A stretch of DNA of 57,908 nucleotides. Origin: Betaproteobacteria bacterium. GTDB taxonomy: Bacteria > Pseudomonadota > Gammaproteobacteria > Burkholderiales > Rhodocyclaceae. Below, piece by piece: positions 15,873 to 24,986 of the stretch; position 1 is the first letter of the stretch; each line of letters opens with the position of its first letter. The DNA lies in assembly GCA_947478755.1 (NCBI GenBank), contig CANJXH010000003.1, forward strand, positions 1 to 57,908, read 5' to 3'. The notes under the pieces were generated by a model. It was not told where the DNA came from. It worked only from the letters and a program-made list of their open reading frames with translations, and made no database searches. The translations under genes were made by a program, and so were the position numbers.

Positions 15873-17228
15873 CTACTTCAAGGCGACGCGCTTGGCGTAT
15901 TCGACGGCGCGAACCTTGAGTTGCTGCTTGCGCTGTGCGCTTGATACCTTGGCCATGCCGTCGGGCAGCGCAGCGGCGAGTTCGCCCAGCTTGACCACAC
16001 GCGCTTCGCGCACCAGTTGCGGCGCATCACCGGGCGGCAGCGGGTTGGCGAACAGCTCCCAGCGCGTGATGATCATGCCGTCGTGCAGGCCACCGGTGTC
16101 GAGCCAGTTGTAGACGCCGGGGTCCTTTGCCGACAGGACATAAGTAATGCTGCCATCGGCATTCGCCCTGGTCTGGCGATTGCTGAGGCTGCTGGTTTGG
16201 TTCCAGTAATCGACCGAGCGCGCCCACGGATCGGTGAGCTGGATGCCGACGTAGTTCGCGCCCGACGGCAGTAGTGTGATCAGCAACACTTCGTCGCTGG
16301 CGATGCTGAAGCGGCTCATGCCGATCACATTGCCGGGAACACCCCAGGTAACGGGACGAACGAAGGGCACGATCTCGTTGGCCTTGTGTTTGTCAGCAGC
16401 GTCGAAAAGAAAGATCGTGCCCTTGGCGGCGGCGCCGATGACTGCCGTCGCCGACTTCAGCAGATCATCGTGGCTGCGCGCGGTGGGTTTGCCAGCGTCG
16501 GCTGCGCCATCCAGCCGCTTGATGGTGATGCTGTTGTAGTCGGTCGACCAGTCGGGCACGGTGTCGCGGAACAGCACGGCCTTGGTCCCTGCTGCCAGTT
16601 GCAGGTGGTTGCGGCGACCATCGGCGGGCGTGCTGTCTGCGGTGACGACGAAGCTGCCATCGCTGGCGACATCAACGTCCTTCGAGAACAAGGCGACCAG
16701 CGGTGGCGAGACCAGCGAGATGGCACTGGTGGCCTCGAAGCTGAATTCATGCTGCGCCGGCTTGGGGCCGCGCTTGCCACGGATCTCGTACTTGTAGCCC
16801 GGGTCAACTGCGGCATAGCGATAGATGCGGTCCGGATTGTCACCGGCGAAGCGGCTGCCGGCGATCTTGTGCTTGCCCAGCCGGTAGGGCGGTGCGAGTG
16901 TCCAGGCCACCTTGGGTTGCATCGGGTCATCCGCCACACCAGCGCGTATCGAGTGGTAGACCACTTCGTCAATGGCGCCGTTGAGCGTGGCCTTGGCGTC
17001 GGCAGTCGAGGCGGTCCGTTGCTCACTCCAGAGTTTGGTGGCGGCTTCGCGCGCGGCCTTTACGCTGGGCTCGTTTTGCAGTGACAGCGCCTGCTTGTCC
17101 AGTTCCTGCTGCTGTGTTGTCAGCAGCGACGTGGCCGGGGCGGCGTTGGCGCCGCCCGCCATCGTGGCAAAAACGGCGGCCACGGCAACGGCGGACAGCA
17201 GCGATCTTGTGTTGAAGGCTTTCATCAT
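15873..17228 (-). CDS. Secreted DUF1214-like protein, copy 2 (tandem pair)
   Basis: 451 aa from ATG 17228 (ATGATG; GAGGAG box upstream); the track start at 17459 runs into the divergent LLM gene. A signal peptide ends 'GGANA'. It shares long blocks with copy 1: 'GDNPDRIYRYAAVD', 'KPAQHEFSFEAT', 'FVVTADSTPADGRRNHLQL', 'DPGVYNWLDTGG'. It is the first gene of a minus-strand unit (copy 2, copy 1, PNPOx-like) and is divergent from LLM copy 2 over 166 bp. Predicted periplasmic; function unknown. Confidence 0.72.
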   Translation of the reverse strand: MMKAFNTRSLLSAVAVAAVFATMAGGANAAPATSLLTTQQQELDKQALSLQNEPSVKAAREAATKLWSEQRTASTADAKATLNGAIDEVVYHSIRAGVADDPMQPKVAWTLAPPYRLGKHKIAGSRFAGDNPDRIYRYAAVDPGYKYEIRGKRGPKPAQHEFSFEATSAISLVSPPLVALFSKDVDVASDGSFVVTADSTPADGRRNHLQLAAGTKAVLFRDTVPDWSTDYNSITIKRLDGAADAGKPTARSHDDLLKSATAVIGAAAKGTIFLFDAADKHKANEIVPFVRPVTWGVPGNVIGMSRFSIASDEVLLITLLPSGANYVGIQLTDPWARSVDYWNQTSSLSNRQTRANADGSITYVLSAKDPGVYNWLDTGGLHDGMIITRWELFANPLPPGDAPQLVREARVVKLGELAAALPDGMAKVSSAQRKQQLKVRAVEYAKRVALK

Positions 17229-17394
17229 GCGATCTCCTCTTTGTTTTTTCTTGAGTGGCGAATTCGGCCTGCCTGCATTGCCAAAAGCGTCCGTTACCTT
17301 AGCAGCAAAATAATGCGGTCGGAGACATTTTGTTGTCGTCGGGTTACGATCGTCATCAATCAAACATCTGCACAAGAATCGAGGAGAAACTGGC

Positions 17395-18387
17395 ATGACA
17401 GCAAAAAACCTGGAAATTTCCGTCGCCTTCGCACCCCAGCTCGAGACCCCGGCCCACATCGAGCTGGCCGAACAGCTTGGCTTTGCGCGGGCCTGGTGCT
17501 ACGACGGCCCGGCGGTCTGGGCTGACATCTGGATGACACTTGCCCGCGCCGCCGACCGGACCAAACGCATCGGCCTCGGCACCGCCGTCATCGTGCCCAA
17601 CTACCGGCACGTGAGCGCCACCGCGTCGGCGGTCGCCACATTGGTCGGCCAGGCACCGGGGCGCGTTGCCGTCGGAATCGGCGTTGGCCACGGCAACAAG
17701 ATGATCGGCGGCAAGGCCATCACCTGGAAAGAGACCGAACGCTTTGCCTCCACCTTGCGTGCCTTGCTGAAGGGCGAGGTGGTGGAGTGCGATGGTGCGA
17801 TGGCAACATTGATGCAAGGCGAGGGCTTCGTCGCGCCACGGCCGATGGAGGTTCCGATCCTGCTTGCGGCGCAGGGACCGAAGGGACTGGAGATCGCCAG
17901 CCGCATCGCCGACGGCGTGATCACCGCCGTGGTGCCCAACAAGGACTTTGCCTGGTCGTCCGTACTGATCATGGGCACCGTGCTGCCGGATGACGGCAGG
18001 ATTGACGACGCCATCTTGATGGAAAGAGCCGGCGCCGGCGCGGCCGTGGCCTACCACACGTCCTACGACCTCAACTGGAAGAGCGGCCCGGCCTTCAGCC
18101 AGATACCGAACGCCGACAGGTGGACCGAAGAACTGGAACGAACCACGCCGCCCGATCGCCGCCATCTGGAGGCATGGTCGAAACATCTTGTCGGCCTGAT
18201 CGACGCTGACCGCAAGGCTTTGTCGCCGGAACTGGTGAAGGCCATGACGTTCACGGGCACATCGGCAGAACTGAATGCGCGCCTCGGCGGCCTCAAGGCT
18301 GGGGGTGCGACCGAAGTGATCTACCAGCCAATGGGTTCGGACATTCCGGGCGAATTGAAACGCTTTGCGAAGATGGCGGGGCTGTAG
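17395..18387 (+). CDS. LLM class flavin-dependent oxidoreductase, copy 2
   Basis: 330 aa, start ATG after GAGGAGAA. Barrel strands: 'NLEISVAFAPQLETPAHIELAEQLGF' region, 'RIGLGTAVIVPNYRHVSATASAV', 'GRVAVGIGVGHGNKMIGG' and 'EVPILLAAQGPKGLEIA'. The last is the typical LLM stretch binding the flavin phosphate. The form is close to F420/FMN reductases of the Mer/luciferase class. It is divergent from the tandem DUF1214 genes, suggesting a shared control region at 17229-17394. It converges on the DUF2788 gene. Confidence 0.87.
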   Translation: MTAKNLEISVAFAPQLETPAHIELAEQLGFARAWCYDGPAVWADIWMTLARAADRTKRIGLGTAVIVPNYRHVSATASAVATLVGQAPGRVAVGIGVGHGNKMIGGKAITWKETERFASTLRALLKGEVVECDGAMATLMQGEGFVAPRPMEVPILLAAQGPKGLEIASRIADGVITAVVPNKDFAWSSVLIMGTVLPDDGRIDDAILMERAGAGAAVAYHTSYDLNWKSGPAFSQIPNADRWTEELERTTPPDRRHLEAWSKHLVGLIDADRKALSPELVKAMTFTGTSAELNARLGGLKAGGATEVIYQPMGSDIPGELKRFAKMAGL

Positions 18388-18454
18388 GGTTTCGCGAGTT
18401 CAAGACGAAGGCAGGAGACTGAAGCAGAAAACCCCGTGCTGCCTTGCCCCCGCT

Positions 18455-18679
18455 TCAGTGCCGCCCGATCAGCCACTGGATCACGAATTTGGCGACGAAG
18501 CCGACCATTCCGAAACCGAGGCCGAGGAAGAGCACGAAGGTGCCGAAGCGGCCAGCCTTCGACTCCCACGCGAGCTGGCCGATGATGAACAGCATGTACA
18601 CCATGAAGGCGCCGACGCCAAAGCTCAGGCCGAAGCCGGCGATTTGGGCTTCGGTCAAGCCGAGAATCGTGTGTTCCAT
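18455..18679 (-). CDS. DUF2788 small membrane protein
   Basis: 74 aa with two membrane helices ('GFGLSFGVGAFMVYMLFIIG' and 'FGTFVLFLGLGFGMVGFVA'), matching the size and pattern of DUF2788 proteins known mainly from betaproteobacteria. Its ATG overlaps the DUF2189 stop by one base (TGATG), so the two are translationally coupled. Function unknown; part of the conserved chromosomal backbone rather than the accessory modules. Confidence 0.78.
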   Translation of the reverse strand: MEHTILGLTEAQIAGFGLSFGVGAFMVYMLFIIGQLAWESKAGRFGTFVLFLGLGFGMVGFVAKFVIQWLIGRH

Positions 18680-19482
18680 CAGTCATCGCCCTCGCGCGGC
18701 TGCAGGGTCGAGGCGTCGACCAGGTCGCGGTAGGCATGCCAGCTGGCGTGGCCGGTGAGCGGCACGACCAGCACCAGTCCCAGCAACAGTGGCAGCAAGC
18801 CGAGCAGGGTCAGCAGCATGATGAGCGCGGCCCATAGCGCGAGCGGCAGCGGGTTTGCGATCACGGCCTGCCAACTTGTCAGTACGGCGGCGAGCACGCC
18901 GATGCGGCGGTCGAGCAACAGTGGCAGCGTCACCACGCTGGAGGCGAACATCGGCGCTGCCAGCAGACCGCCCAGTGCGAGCCAGCACTCGAAGAGATAG
19001 TTGTCGGGGGCGAGTACGACGTACTGCAGGAAGTCGTGCGGACTCGCCACGGGCGCCGGCGCGAACAGCGTGATCAGCGACGCCGAGGTCAGCACCCAGC
19101 CGGTGCCCGCGAGCGCCAGCAAAAGTCCGAAACGTACCAGTCGCCAGTCGTGGCGAGGCCGCCCGCGCCAACTGATCCAGGTGTGCCACACCAGGGCGAA
19201 TCCGACTGGTTCGCCGCGCTCGTGCGCGCGACTTACCGCGTAGAGGCCGACGGCAAGTACGGGCGCGACCAGCAGGAAACCCGACAGTGCGCCCGCGAGC
19301 AGCCAGAAGCGTTCATGGGCAACGCCGAGGAGGACGCCGCCAAAGCCGGCCAGCGCGAGGCCGTGCGCGACGCCGATGGCGAGGTTTTGGCGCAAGTCGC
19401 GCCAGCCGGCCGCCAGCCATGCCAACGGCTGCAATGGCGCTACTGTGCGAACCACAGGGAGTGGCGGTGGGTTCGATTTCAT
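18679..19482 (-). CDS. DUF2189 integral membrane protein
   Basis: 267 aa with about six hydrophobic segments. The N-terminus 'VRTVAPLQPLAWLAAGWRDLRQN' and the following 'GVAHGLALAGFGGVLLG' match DUF2189, where 'PF.WL..G..D......S..YG' is the hallmark. I used the ATG at 19482; the track start is a TTG at 19497. A clear ribosome-binding site is missing for both. It overlaps the DUF2788 gene by one base. Role unknown, thought to be a cytochrome-associated or general inner-membrane protein in the family. Confidence 0.78.
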   Translation of the reverse strand: MKSNPPPLPVVRTVAPLQPLAWLAAGWRDLRQNLAIGVAHGLALAGFGGVLLGVAHERFWLLAGALSGFLLVAPVLAVGLYAVSRAHERGEPVGFALVWHTWISWRGRPRHDWRLVRFGLLLALAGTGWVLTSASLITLFAPAPVASPHDFLQYVVLAPDNYLFECWLALGGLLAAPMFASSVVTLPLLLDRRIGVLAAVLTSWQAVIANPLPLALWAALIMLLTLLGLLPLLLGLVLVVPLTGHASWHAYRDLVDASTLQPREGDD

Positions 19483-19703
19483 GAGCTTGTGACGCAATCA
19501 GGGGCAGTCAGTCTATCAGTGCCGGTTGCCGGCGCTCGGGTGCGGCGCCCAACATCGGGCATAAAGTCAAACAGGCGCAGAGACATTTGATTTTCAGCGA
19601 TCGACGCAGACGACATAGAATCCGGCGTTGCAAATGTTGCGGCAGGCTTGACTGCTGCCCGGCAAAGTTTCCGGCACGAATAAAAAACTCAGAGGAGAAA
19701 GGC

Positions 19704-20105
19704 ATGTCCATCGTCATCATCGCTCGCTGGTATCCACGCCCGGATAGTCGCGAGGACTTCCTTCGTGCCGTCGGCGGCCTCAAGGATTCGCTTACGCCCG
19801 AGATGCTCGCTTCCTTCAGTGTGCTGCTGCCGACCATGTCGCGCGACGGCACGATCATCTTCATCGAGAAATGGAACGACGAGGCGGTGATGAACAAGCT
19901 GCGCGCCTCGCCCGGTTTTCACGAGGCCATCCGCCAGATGAGCTCCTGCTGCGACCGTCCGCTCGAAATCGAACACCTCAACACCGTCGGCGACGACGGC
20001 AACTTCGCCAGCCTGCAGCCAGTGGCAGGCAACCGCTACCCCAAGGGCCGCGGCAACGGCCCCTACTACCCCGACCTCGGCGCGATGACGCCGCTGTTCG
20101 TGTAG
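19704..20105 (+). CDS. ABM/ferredoxin-like small protein, module 1
   Basis: 133 aa from the ATG at 19704 (GAGGAGAAAGGC upstream), shorter than the track ORF. 'MSIVIIARWYPRPDSREDFL' followed by 'TIIFIEKWNDEAVMNKLRASPGF' is the alpha+beta barrel of antibiotic-biosynthesis-monooxygenase (ABM) proteins. Such dimers act as cofactor-free monooxygenases, cyclases or isomerases. The C-terminus 'GPYYPDLGAMTPLFV' is nearly the same as that of the module 2 copy at 46811 ('FYPDLGDMTALYC'), so the two are direct paralogues. The SDR gene follows after the REP-like repeat. Confidence 0.75.
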   Translation: MSIVIIARWYPRPDSREDFLRAVGGLKDSLTPEMLASFSVLLPTMSRDGTIIFIEKWNDEAVMNKLRASPGFHEAIRQMSSCCDRPLEIEHLNTVGDDGNFASLQPVAGNRYPKGRGNGPYYPDLGAMTPLFV

Positions 20106-20163
20106 CTGCGGACTTTCGTGCGATTGATGAGAACCGGAGAAGCAGATTGCAGGTGCGGAAATC

Positions 20164-20258
20164 AAGCCCCCTCTCCCTTGATGGGAGAGGGATGGGGAGA
20201 GGGTGGACTTTTCGGCCAGCCCCCTCTCCCCAACCCTCCCCACGAGGGGGGAGGGGCT
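20164..20258. repeat. REP-like intergenic repeat, copy 2 (inverted relative to copy 1)
   Basis: Its reverse complement aligns base for base through most of copy 1: CCCCTCCC...CTCGTGGGG, GGTTGGGGAGAGGGGGCT, a variable linker, CCACCCTCTCCCC and CCCTCTCCCATCA. It sits between the ABM and SDR genes of module 1 and may attenuate or punctuate that transcript. Confidence 0.8.
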
Positions 20259-20321
20259 TAAGTTTGTGCAATTCGCCTGGGTCTCCATATCCAATCTCCC
20301 GAGCGCTACAAGGATCAGCCA

Positions 20322-21080
20322 ATGAAATGGAATGACATCACTTTCGACTACACCGGCACCGCCGTGCTGGTGACGGGTGGCACGGGCGGGCTCGGTGCCG
20401 CCATCGCCGTAGCCTTTACCGCCGCAGGCGCACAGGTCACGATCACCGGCACACGGGCGTCTGCTGCCGACTACGCCGAAGACCTGAGCACCTACCATTA
20501 CCTCCAGCTCGACATCGAGGACTGCGCCAGCATCGAGGCCGTGGCAGCGGCCATCCCCACGCTGGACATTCTGGTCAACTGCGCCGGCGTCGCGCCGGCC
20601 GCGATGGGGCTCGACGAATCCGACCCCGACGTGTTCGATCGCGCCGTGGCAATGCACCTCACTGGCGTGCATCGCCTCTGCGCACGGCTCGCGCCGAAGC
20701 TCGCGCAGAGCTGCTTGCCCGGCGGCGGCTCGGTCATCAACGTCGCCTCGATGAGTTCCTTTTTTGGCATCGGCCTGCTGCCCGCCTACGGTACGGCCAA
20801 GACCGGGCTGCTTGGTCTCACACGGGCACTGTCCGTGCGCTGGGCGCAACAGGGCGTGCGCGTCAACGCCGTGGCGGCCGGCCTTACCGCCAGCAAGATG
20901 ACGGCGCCGCTGCTGGCGAACGAACAGATCAACGCCGCCAACCTGGCACGCGTGCCGCTCGGCCGCAACGGCGTGCCTCAGGACATCGCCGGTGCCGTGC
21001 TCTTCCTGTGCAGCGGTGCGGCCTCGTGGATCACCGGACAAACGCTTCCCATTGATGGTGGTTTCTCAATTTCCGGGTAG
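20322..21080 (+). CDS. Short-chain dehydrogenase/reductase, module 1
   Basis: 252 aa, classical SDR length. Rossmann motif 'TGGTGGLG', 'NCAG' structural motif, catalytic 'S...YGTAK' (VASMSSFFGIGLLPAYGTAK) and the C-terminal 'GQTLPIDGG' are all present, so it should be an active NAD(P)-dependent oxidoreductase acting on a hydroxyl/ketone pair. The sulfotransferase gene follows after 58 bp and the DUF1214 gene overlaps that. The same four functions recur in module 2. Confidence 0.92.
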   Translation: MKWNDITFDYTGTAVLVTGGTGGLGAAIAVAFTAAGAQVTITGTRASAADYAEDLSTYHYLQLDIEDCASIEAVAAAIPTLDILVNCAGVAPAAMGLDESDPDVFDRAVAMHLTGVHRLCARLAPKLAQSCLPGGGSVINVASMSSFFGIGLLPAYGTAKTGLLGLTRALSVRWAQQGVRVNAVAAGLTASKMTAPLLANEQINAANLARVPLGRNGVPQDIAGAVLFLCSGAASWITGQTLPIDGGFSISG

Positions 21081-21138
21081 CAGCCAACGCCAGGCCCTGT
21101 CATCTCGTATCCCATCGATACCTGCAAGGACTCACCTC

Positions 21139-22410
21139 ATGTACAACACCCAACCCAACGACATCTACCTCACTGACTTCGCCAAACCCGTGCTGAGCGA
21201 TGTTGAAAAGCAGACGCTCGCCGGCACACCGGAGGTGCCGCTCACCGAGGCAGCGATCCTCGGCGCGGCGCAGGGTGCTACCGGCCTGAGCGATTTCGGC
21301 ACCGACGATTTTCGTGAACGTCTGGCACTGTGGGTACGGGGCTTCGATGGAGACAAGGGCCTCGGGCCGCTCGGTCGTGCCATGGCCTTCGAATCGATGG
21401 TGCGCTTTGCCACCAACCGCCTGCGCATCGAGGACATCATCAAGCGCCACCCCGAGATACTCGATGTCGAGTTGCCCAAGCCGATCATCGTTTCGGGCCT
21501 GCCGCGCTCGGGCACCACGCACCTCGTTAACCTGCTCGCCACGCATCCGCAATTGCGCTCCATGCAGTTGTGGGAATCGAACGAGCCGGTGCCGAAGCCC
21601 GACGAGATGAATTGGGAATCATCCGACGCCAACCCGCGCTATCGCCGCAGCAACGAGATCTGGCACGTGTGGAACAACGTCATGGAGCACTGGTCGGCGA
21701 TGCACGAGTGGGCGCCCGGCCACGTGCATGAAGAGGTGGAGCTGCAGTGCTTCGACTTCTCGTCCTACTACATCGACTGGATGGCGCCGCAGCCGGAATG
21801 GGACAAATACTATTTCGCCCACGACCAGGCCCCGCACTACGCCTACGCGCGCAAGGTGACGCAGGTAATGACCTGGCTGCACGGCCCCAACCGCTGGGTG
21901 ATGAAGTCGCCGCAAAACATGGAGAACCTGCCCGCACTGCTCAAGGTGTACCCGGACGCCACCGTCGTCATCACGCACCGCGACCCCATCGCCGTGCTGC
22001 AATCCTCGATCACCCTCATGGCCTATGCCGACCGTCTGCGCCGATCCGAGATCGATCTGCCCGCGCTGGCGAACTACTGGTTCGACCGCATCGAGCGCCT
22101 GATGCGTGCCTGCGTGCGCGACCGCGATGCCCTGCCGCAGGGGCAGGTGATGGATGTCATGTTCCAGGAATACATGGCCGACGAACGCGGCACCTATGCC
22201 CGCGTCTGCCAGACGGCCGGGCTCGATGTGCCGGCGGATGCGCAGGCGCGGCTCGACCAGTATCTGCACGACAACCCGCGCGGCCGGCTCGGGCGCGTGG
22301 TGTATGACCTCAAGGGCCAGTTCGGCGTCGACATCGCGGCGCTGCGCGAGCGTTTCCAGTTCTATTACGAGCGGTTTCCGGTTGCCCGCGAAACGGCATT
22401 GGGAGAATGA
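21139..22410 (+). CDS. Sulfotransferase family protein, copy 2 (module 1)
   Basis: 423 aa from the ATG at 21139 (CAAGGA upstream); the longer track ORF starts inside the SDR gene. PAPS-binding loop 'VSGLPRSGTTHLVNLL' and 3' motif 'VVITHRDPIAVLQSS' are intact. The N-terminal 'ATGLSDFGTDDFRERL' motif is shared with copies 1, 4, 5 and 6. 'HEWAPGHVHEEVELQCFDF' corresponds to 'HEWAGTVPQEDTQVM' in copy 6, also 423 aa, so those two are the closest pair. The stop overlaps the start of the DUF1214 gene by 4 bp (ATGA), showing translational coupling. Confidence 0.88.
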   Translation: MYNTQPNDIYLTDFAKPVLSDVEKQTLAGTPEVPLTEAAILGAAQGATGLSDFGTDDFRERLALWVRGFDGDKGLGPLGRAMAFESMVRFATNRLRIEDIIKRHPEILDVELPKPIIVSGLPRSGTTHLVNLLATHPQLRSMQLWESNEPVPKPDEMNWESSDANPRYRRSNEIWHVWNNVMEHWSAMHEWAPGHVHEEVELQCFDFSSYYIDWMAPQPEWDKYYFAHDQAPHYAYARKVTQVMTWLHGPNRWVMKSPQNMENLPALLKVYPDATVVITHRDPIAVLQSSITLMAYADRLRRSEIDLPALANYWFDRIERLMRACVRDRDALPQGQVMDVMFQEYMADERGTYARVCQTAGLDVPADAQARLDQYLHDNPRGRLGRVVYDLKGQFGVDIAALRERFQFYYERFPVARETALGE

Positions 22411-23765
22411 TGATGGGCAAGCACATTTTGGCATTGGTGGCGGCCTGCAACCTGGCAGCACTGGTGCCAGGCGCGGCGGCGGAAGTTGCAGGTGATCTCG
22501 TGCAGAAGCCGGCGCAAAAACGAACACTGTGGCCAAGCCAAAAGCAGACCGCGCCCCAGGGCGTGCCCGGCTGGGCGGCCTTCGCCGAAGAGTTGCGCAT
22601 GCTCGATACCGAGGTGCTGGCCAAGTTGCCGGAGAATGTGCGCAACGATCCGCAGGCTCGGCAGGAAGCCGGCCGCCTGCTGCTGGAGGCACTGGCGGCG
22701 CGCACGCTGGATGTGCTCGGCAGCGACGGCGACCATCCCGCCTTCGTGCCGTGGATCGGCGCCACGCTCAACGTGCTGCAGCCCAATGCCGACACGATCT
22801 ACCGCAAGGCGGTGATCACGCCGGGCGGCAGCTATCGCATTCGCGGCGAGCGGGGTTCGCTGCGCATCGCCAAGATTGGGCAGAGCTACACCATGCCGGA
22901 AGAGACGGGCAAGGCGAACCCCGGTATCGGCATCCTCACCTACCATGACATCAACGCCCTGCGGGTGGATGAGCAGGGCCGCTTCGACGTCATCCTCAGC
23001 CCGCAGCGGCCGGAAGGCTATGGCGGCGACTGGTGGGAGCTCAAGCCGCGCACGCATGCGCTGCTGCTGCGCCTGGTGGCCTTCGACTGGGCGCACGAGC
23101 GCGACCCGAAGATTTCGATCGAGCGTCTTGACCTGCCGGTGCGGCGCACCCGTCCCGCCGCTGCAGAACTGGAGAAGCGCCTGCGCGGGCTCGCGGCCGG
23201 TACACGCAACACGGCGCTGGTGCTGGTCGACCATGTCGGGCAACTGCGCAAGGACGGTGCGGTTAACAAGCTGCAGGAATGGAATGTCGGTGGCGTCCCG
23301 CTGTCGAAGGTGGGCGGGCTGGTCGGGCAGTTCTATTACGAGGGCGCGTACGAGATTGCCGCCGACGAGGCTTTGCTGCTGGAAGTGAAGCTGCCGGAGA
23401 AATGCCATTACTGGTCGGTGATCCTGACCAACGATGTCTACGAGACCACCGACTGGTACAACAGCCACAGCAGCCTGAACGGCGCGCAGGCGCGGCTCGA
23501 CGGTGACGGCATGTTCCGCGCCGTGATCTCGGATCGTGACCCCGGCGTGCCCAACTGGCTCGACACCGCTAGCTATCTCACCGGCGCCGTCCAGGGCCGC
23601 TGGACCGATTGCAGTGGCGAGCCGGTACTGCCGACGCTGCGCAAGGTGATGCTGACCGACGTGCGGCGCGAATTGCCGGCGGGCACGCCCTATGTGTCGC
23701 CACAGGAACGCGAGCAGGCGGTACGCGAACGGCGCGCGCAACTGCAATGGCGGCCGCAGTGGTAA
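22407..23765 (+). CDS. Secreted DUF1214-like protein, copy 3 (module 1)
   Basis: 452 aa with a signal peptide ('ILALVAACNLAALVPGAAA'). It has three consecutive ATG codons; the first overlaps the sulfotransferase stop. Conserved blocks: 'NADTIYRKAVITPGGSYRIRGERG' in the middle and 'DRDPGVPNWLDTASYLTGAVQGRW' near the end. It is more distant from copies 1 and 2 than they are from each other. Predicted periplasmic while its translational partner, the sulfotransferase, is cytosolic, which is notable for a coupled pair. Converges on the UbiM-like gene. Confidence 0.7.
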   Translation: MMMGKHILALVAACNLAALVPGAAAEVAGDLVQKPAQKRTLWPSQKQTAPQGVPGWAAFAEELRMLDTEVLAKLPENVRNDPQARQEAGRLLLEALAARTLDVLGSDGDHPAFVPWIGATLNVLQPNADTIYRKAVITPGGSYRIRGERGSLRIAKIGQSYTMPEETGKANPGIGILTYHDINALRVDEQGRFDVILSPQRPEGYGGDWWELKPRTHALLLRLVAFDWAHERDPKISIERLDLPVRRTRPAAAELEKRLRGLAAGTRNTALVLVDHVGQLRKDGAVNKLQEWNVGGVPLSKVGGLVGQFYYEGAYEIAADEALLLEVKLPEKCHYWSVILTNDVYETTDWYNSHSSLNGAQARLDGDGMFRAVISDRDPGVPNWLDTASYLTGAVQGRWTDCSGEPVLPTLRKVMLTDVRRELPAGTPYVSPQEREQAVRERRAQLQWRPQW

Positions 23766-23813
23766 AGGATGCCGTGCGCCGGCCGTCGCGTCATCGGAAC
23801 AGGTAACGCAGCC

Positions 23814-24986
23814 TCAGGCGTGATGGGCCAGCAGGCGGCTCGCCACCTGCTGGCGGAAGAAGGGCAGACGTTTGCCGACACGCAGCGCCAGCTTGCGCGC
23901 CAGCCTGGCCGGATCTCGGTCGTCTGTGAACAGCGTGGCGATGAGGTTGGTAGAAAGGAACAGCGGCATGGTCGCCATGCGGTGGCGGCGTTCGTAGCGG
24001 GTGAGGGCGGCGCGTTCACCAAGGTCTGCACGCCCTGCCAGTGCGGCTTGCAGTTCCTGCGCCAGTATCTCCTGGCTGATAAGGCCGAAGTTGAAGCCAT
24101 GCGCGGTGACCGGGTGCATGCCGACGGCAGCATCGCCGGCGAGGGCAAAGCGTGTGTCGGCAAAGCGGTGCGCGTACACGGCCACCAGCGGGTAGCCGAA
24201 GCGTTCGCTGGCGAGGCGCATGTCGCCGCAGCGATGCTTGAGCCGACGTTCGATTTCGCGCGCGAAGGCAACCTCGTCCAGCGCCATCAGGCGCGCGTTC
24301 TCGTGCGCCGGCAGCGTGATGACCACGGAAGAGATATTGCCGTTGCAGGGCAGCAGGGCCACCGTCTGGCCATAGTCGAACCATTCCAGCGCAAGGTGCT
24401 GGTGCGGCACCGTGTGCTCCATGCGGCAGACCATCATGGTGCGGCCGAAGTCATGCATCGAGGCGCCGATGCCCATCAGACGCCGGCTGTCAGAAAAGCG
24501 GTTGTCGGCGGCGACCACGAGGCGGGCAGACAGCGCATCACCTTGCGTCGTGCGCACGCGCGCCGCAGCGTTGTCGATGTCGAGATGGCTGAGGTTCTTT
24601 TCGTCCAGCAAGGTGATGTCCGCGCTATTGCTGACGGCCTGCCAGAGTGCCCTGCGGATAGCGTGATTGGGGACCAGAAAGCCCAATGGCCCTTGGCGAT
24701 CCGGCGGCGGGTCGAAGTCGAGGCAATAGGGCGAGCTGCCGTCTTCGACATGGGCGCGCGCCAGCAACGAGATGTCAGGTGCCAGTGCGTCGCCGAGGCC
24801 GAAGCCCTTGAGGATTTCCATCGAGTGATGGGTCAGCGCGATTTCGCGGCCGTCGAATGCCGGGTTGGCAATGTCGGCGCTCGACTGACGCTCGACGATG
24901 CCGATGTTGAGGCCACGGTTGCGCAGGGCAAGGGCAAGGCTGAGGCCGGCTGGGCCGGCGCCGATGATCAGCAGGTCGTGGGTCAT
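23814..24986 (-). CDS. ubiM: UbiM-like FAD-dependent ubiquinone-biosynthesis hydroxylase
   Basis: 390 aa from the ATG at 24986. The FAD-binding start 'DLLIIGAGPAGLSLALAL', the class A hydroxylase 'FDGREIALTHHS' region and 'ALAGDAAVGMHPVTAHGFNFGL' are present; the last form of the GD motif is the one I associate with UbiM rather than UbiH/F/I. UbiM hydroxylates the ubiquinone ring in some alpha-, beta- and gammaproteobacteria. No other ubi gene is adjacent. The start lacks an obvious ribosome-binding site. A general aromatic FAD monooxygenase is the alternative. Confidence 0.72.
   Translation of the reverse strand: MTHDLLIIGAGPAGLSLALALRNRGLNIGIVERQSSADIANPAFDGREIALTHHSMEILKGFGLGDALAPDISLLARAHVEDGSSPYCLDFDPPPDRQGPLGFLVPNHAIRRALWQAVSNSADITLLDEKNLSHLDIDNAAARVRTTQGDALSARLVVAADNRFSDSRRLMGIGASMHDFGRTMMVCRMEHTVPHQHLALEWFDYGQTVALLPCNGNISSVVITLPAHENARLMALDEVAFAREIERRLKHRCGDMRLASERFGYPLVAVYAHRFADTRFALAGDAAVGMHPVTAHGFNFGLISQEILAQELQAALAGRADLGERAALTRYERRHRMATMPLFLSTNLIATLFTDDRDPARLARKLALRVGKRLPFFRQQVASRLLAHHA

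Noticed and set aside
19689-21041. 450-aa minus-strand ORF antisense to ABM and SDR genes
   Set aside because: Antisense to two clear domain-bearing genes and runs through the REP-like repeat. High GC makes such long antisense frames common here.
22365-23747. 460-aa minus-strand ORF antisense to DUF1214 copy 3
   Set aside because: The plus-strand frame has a signal peptide and family motifs; the minus frame has neither.
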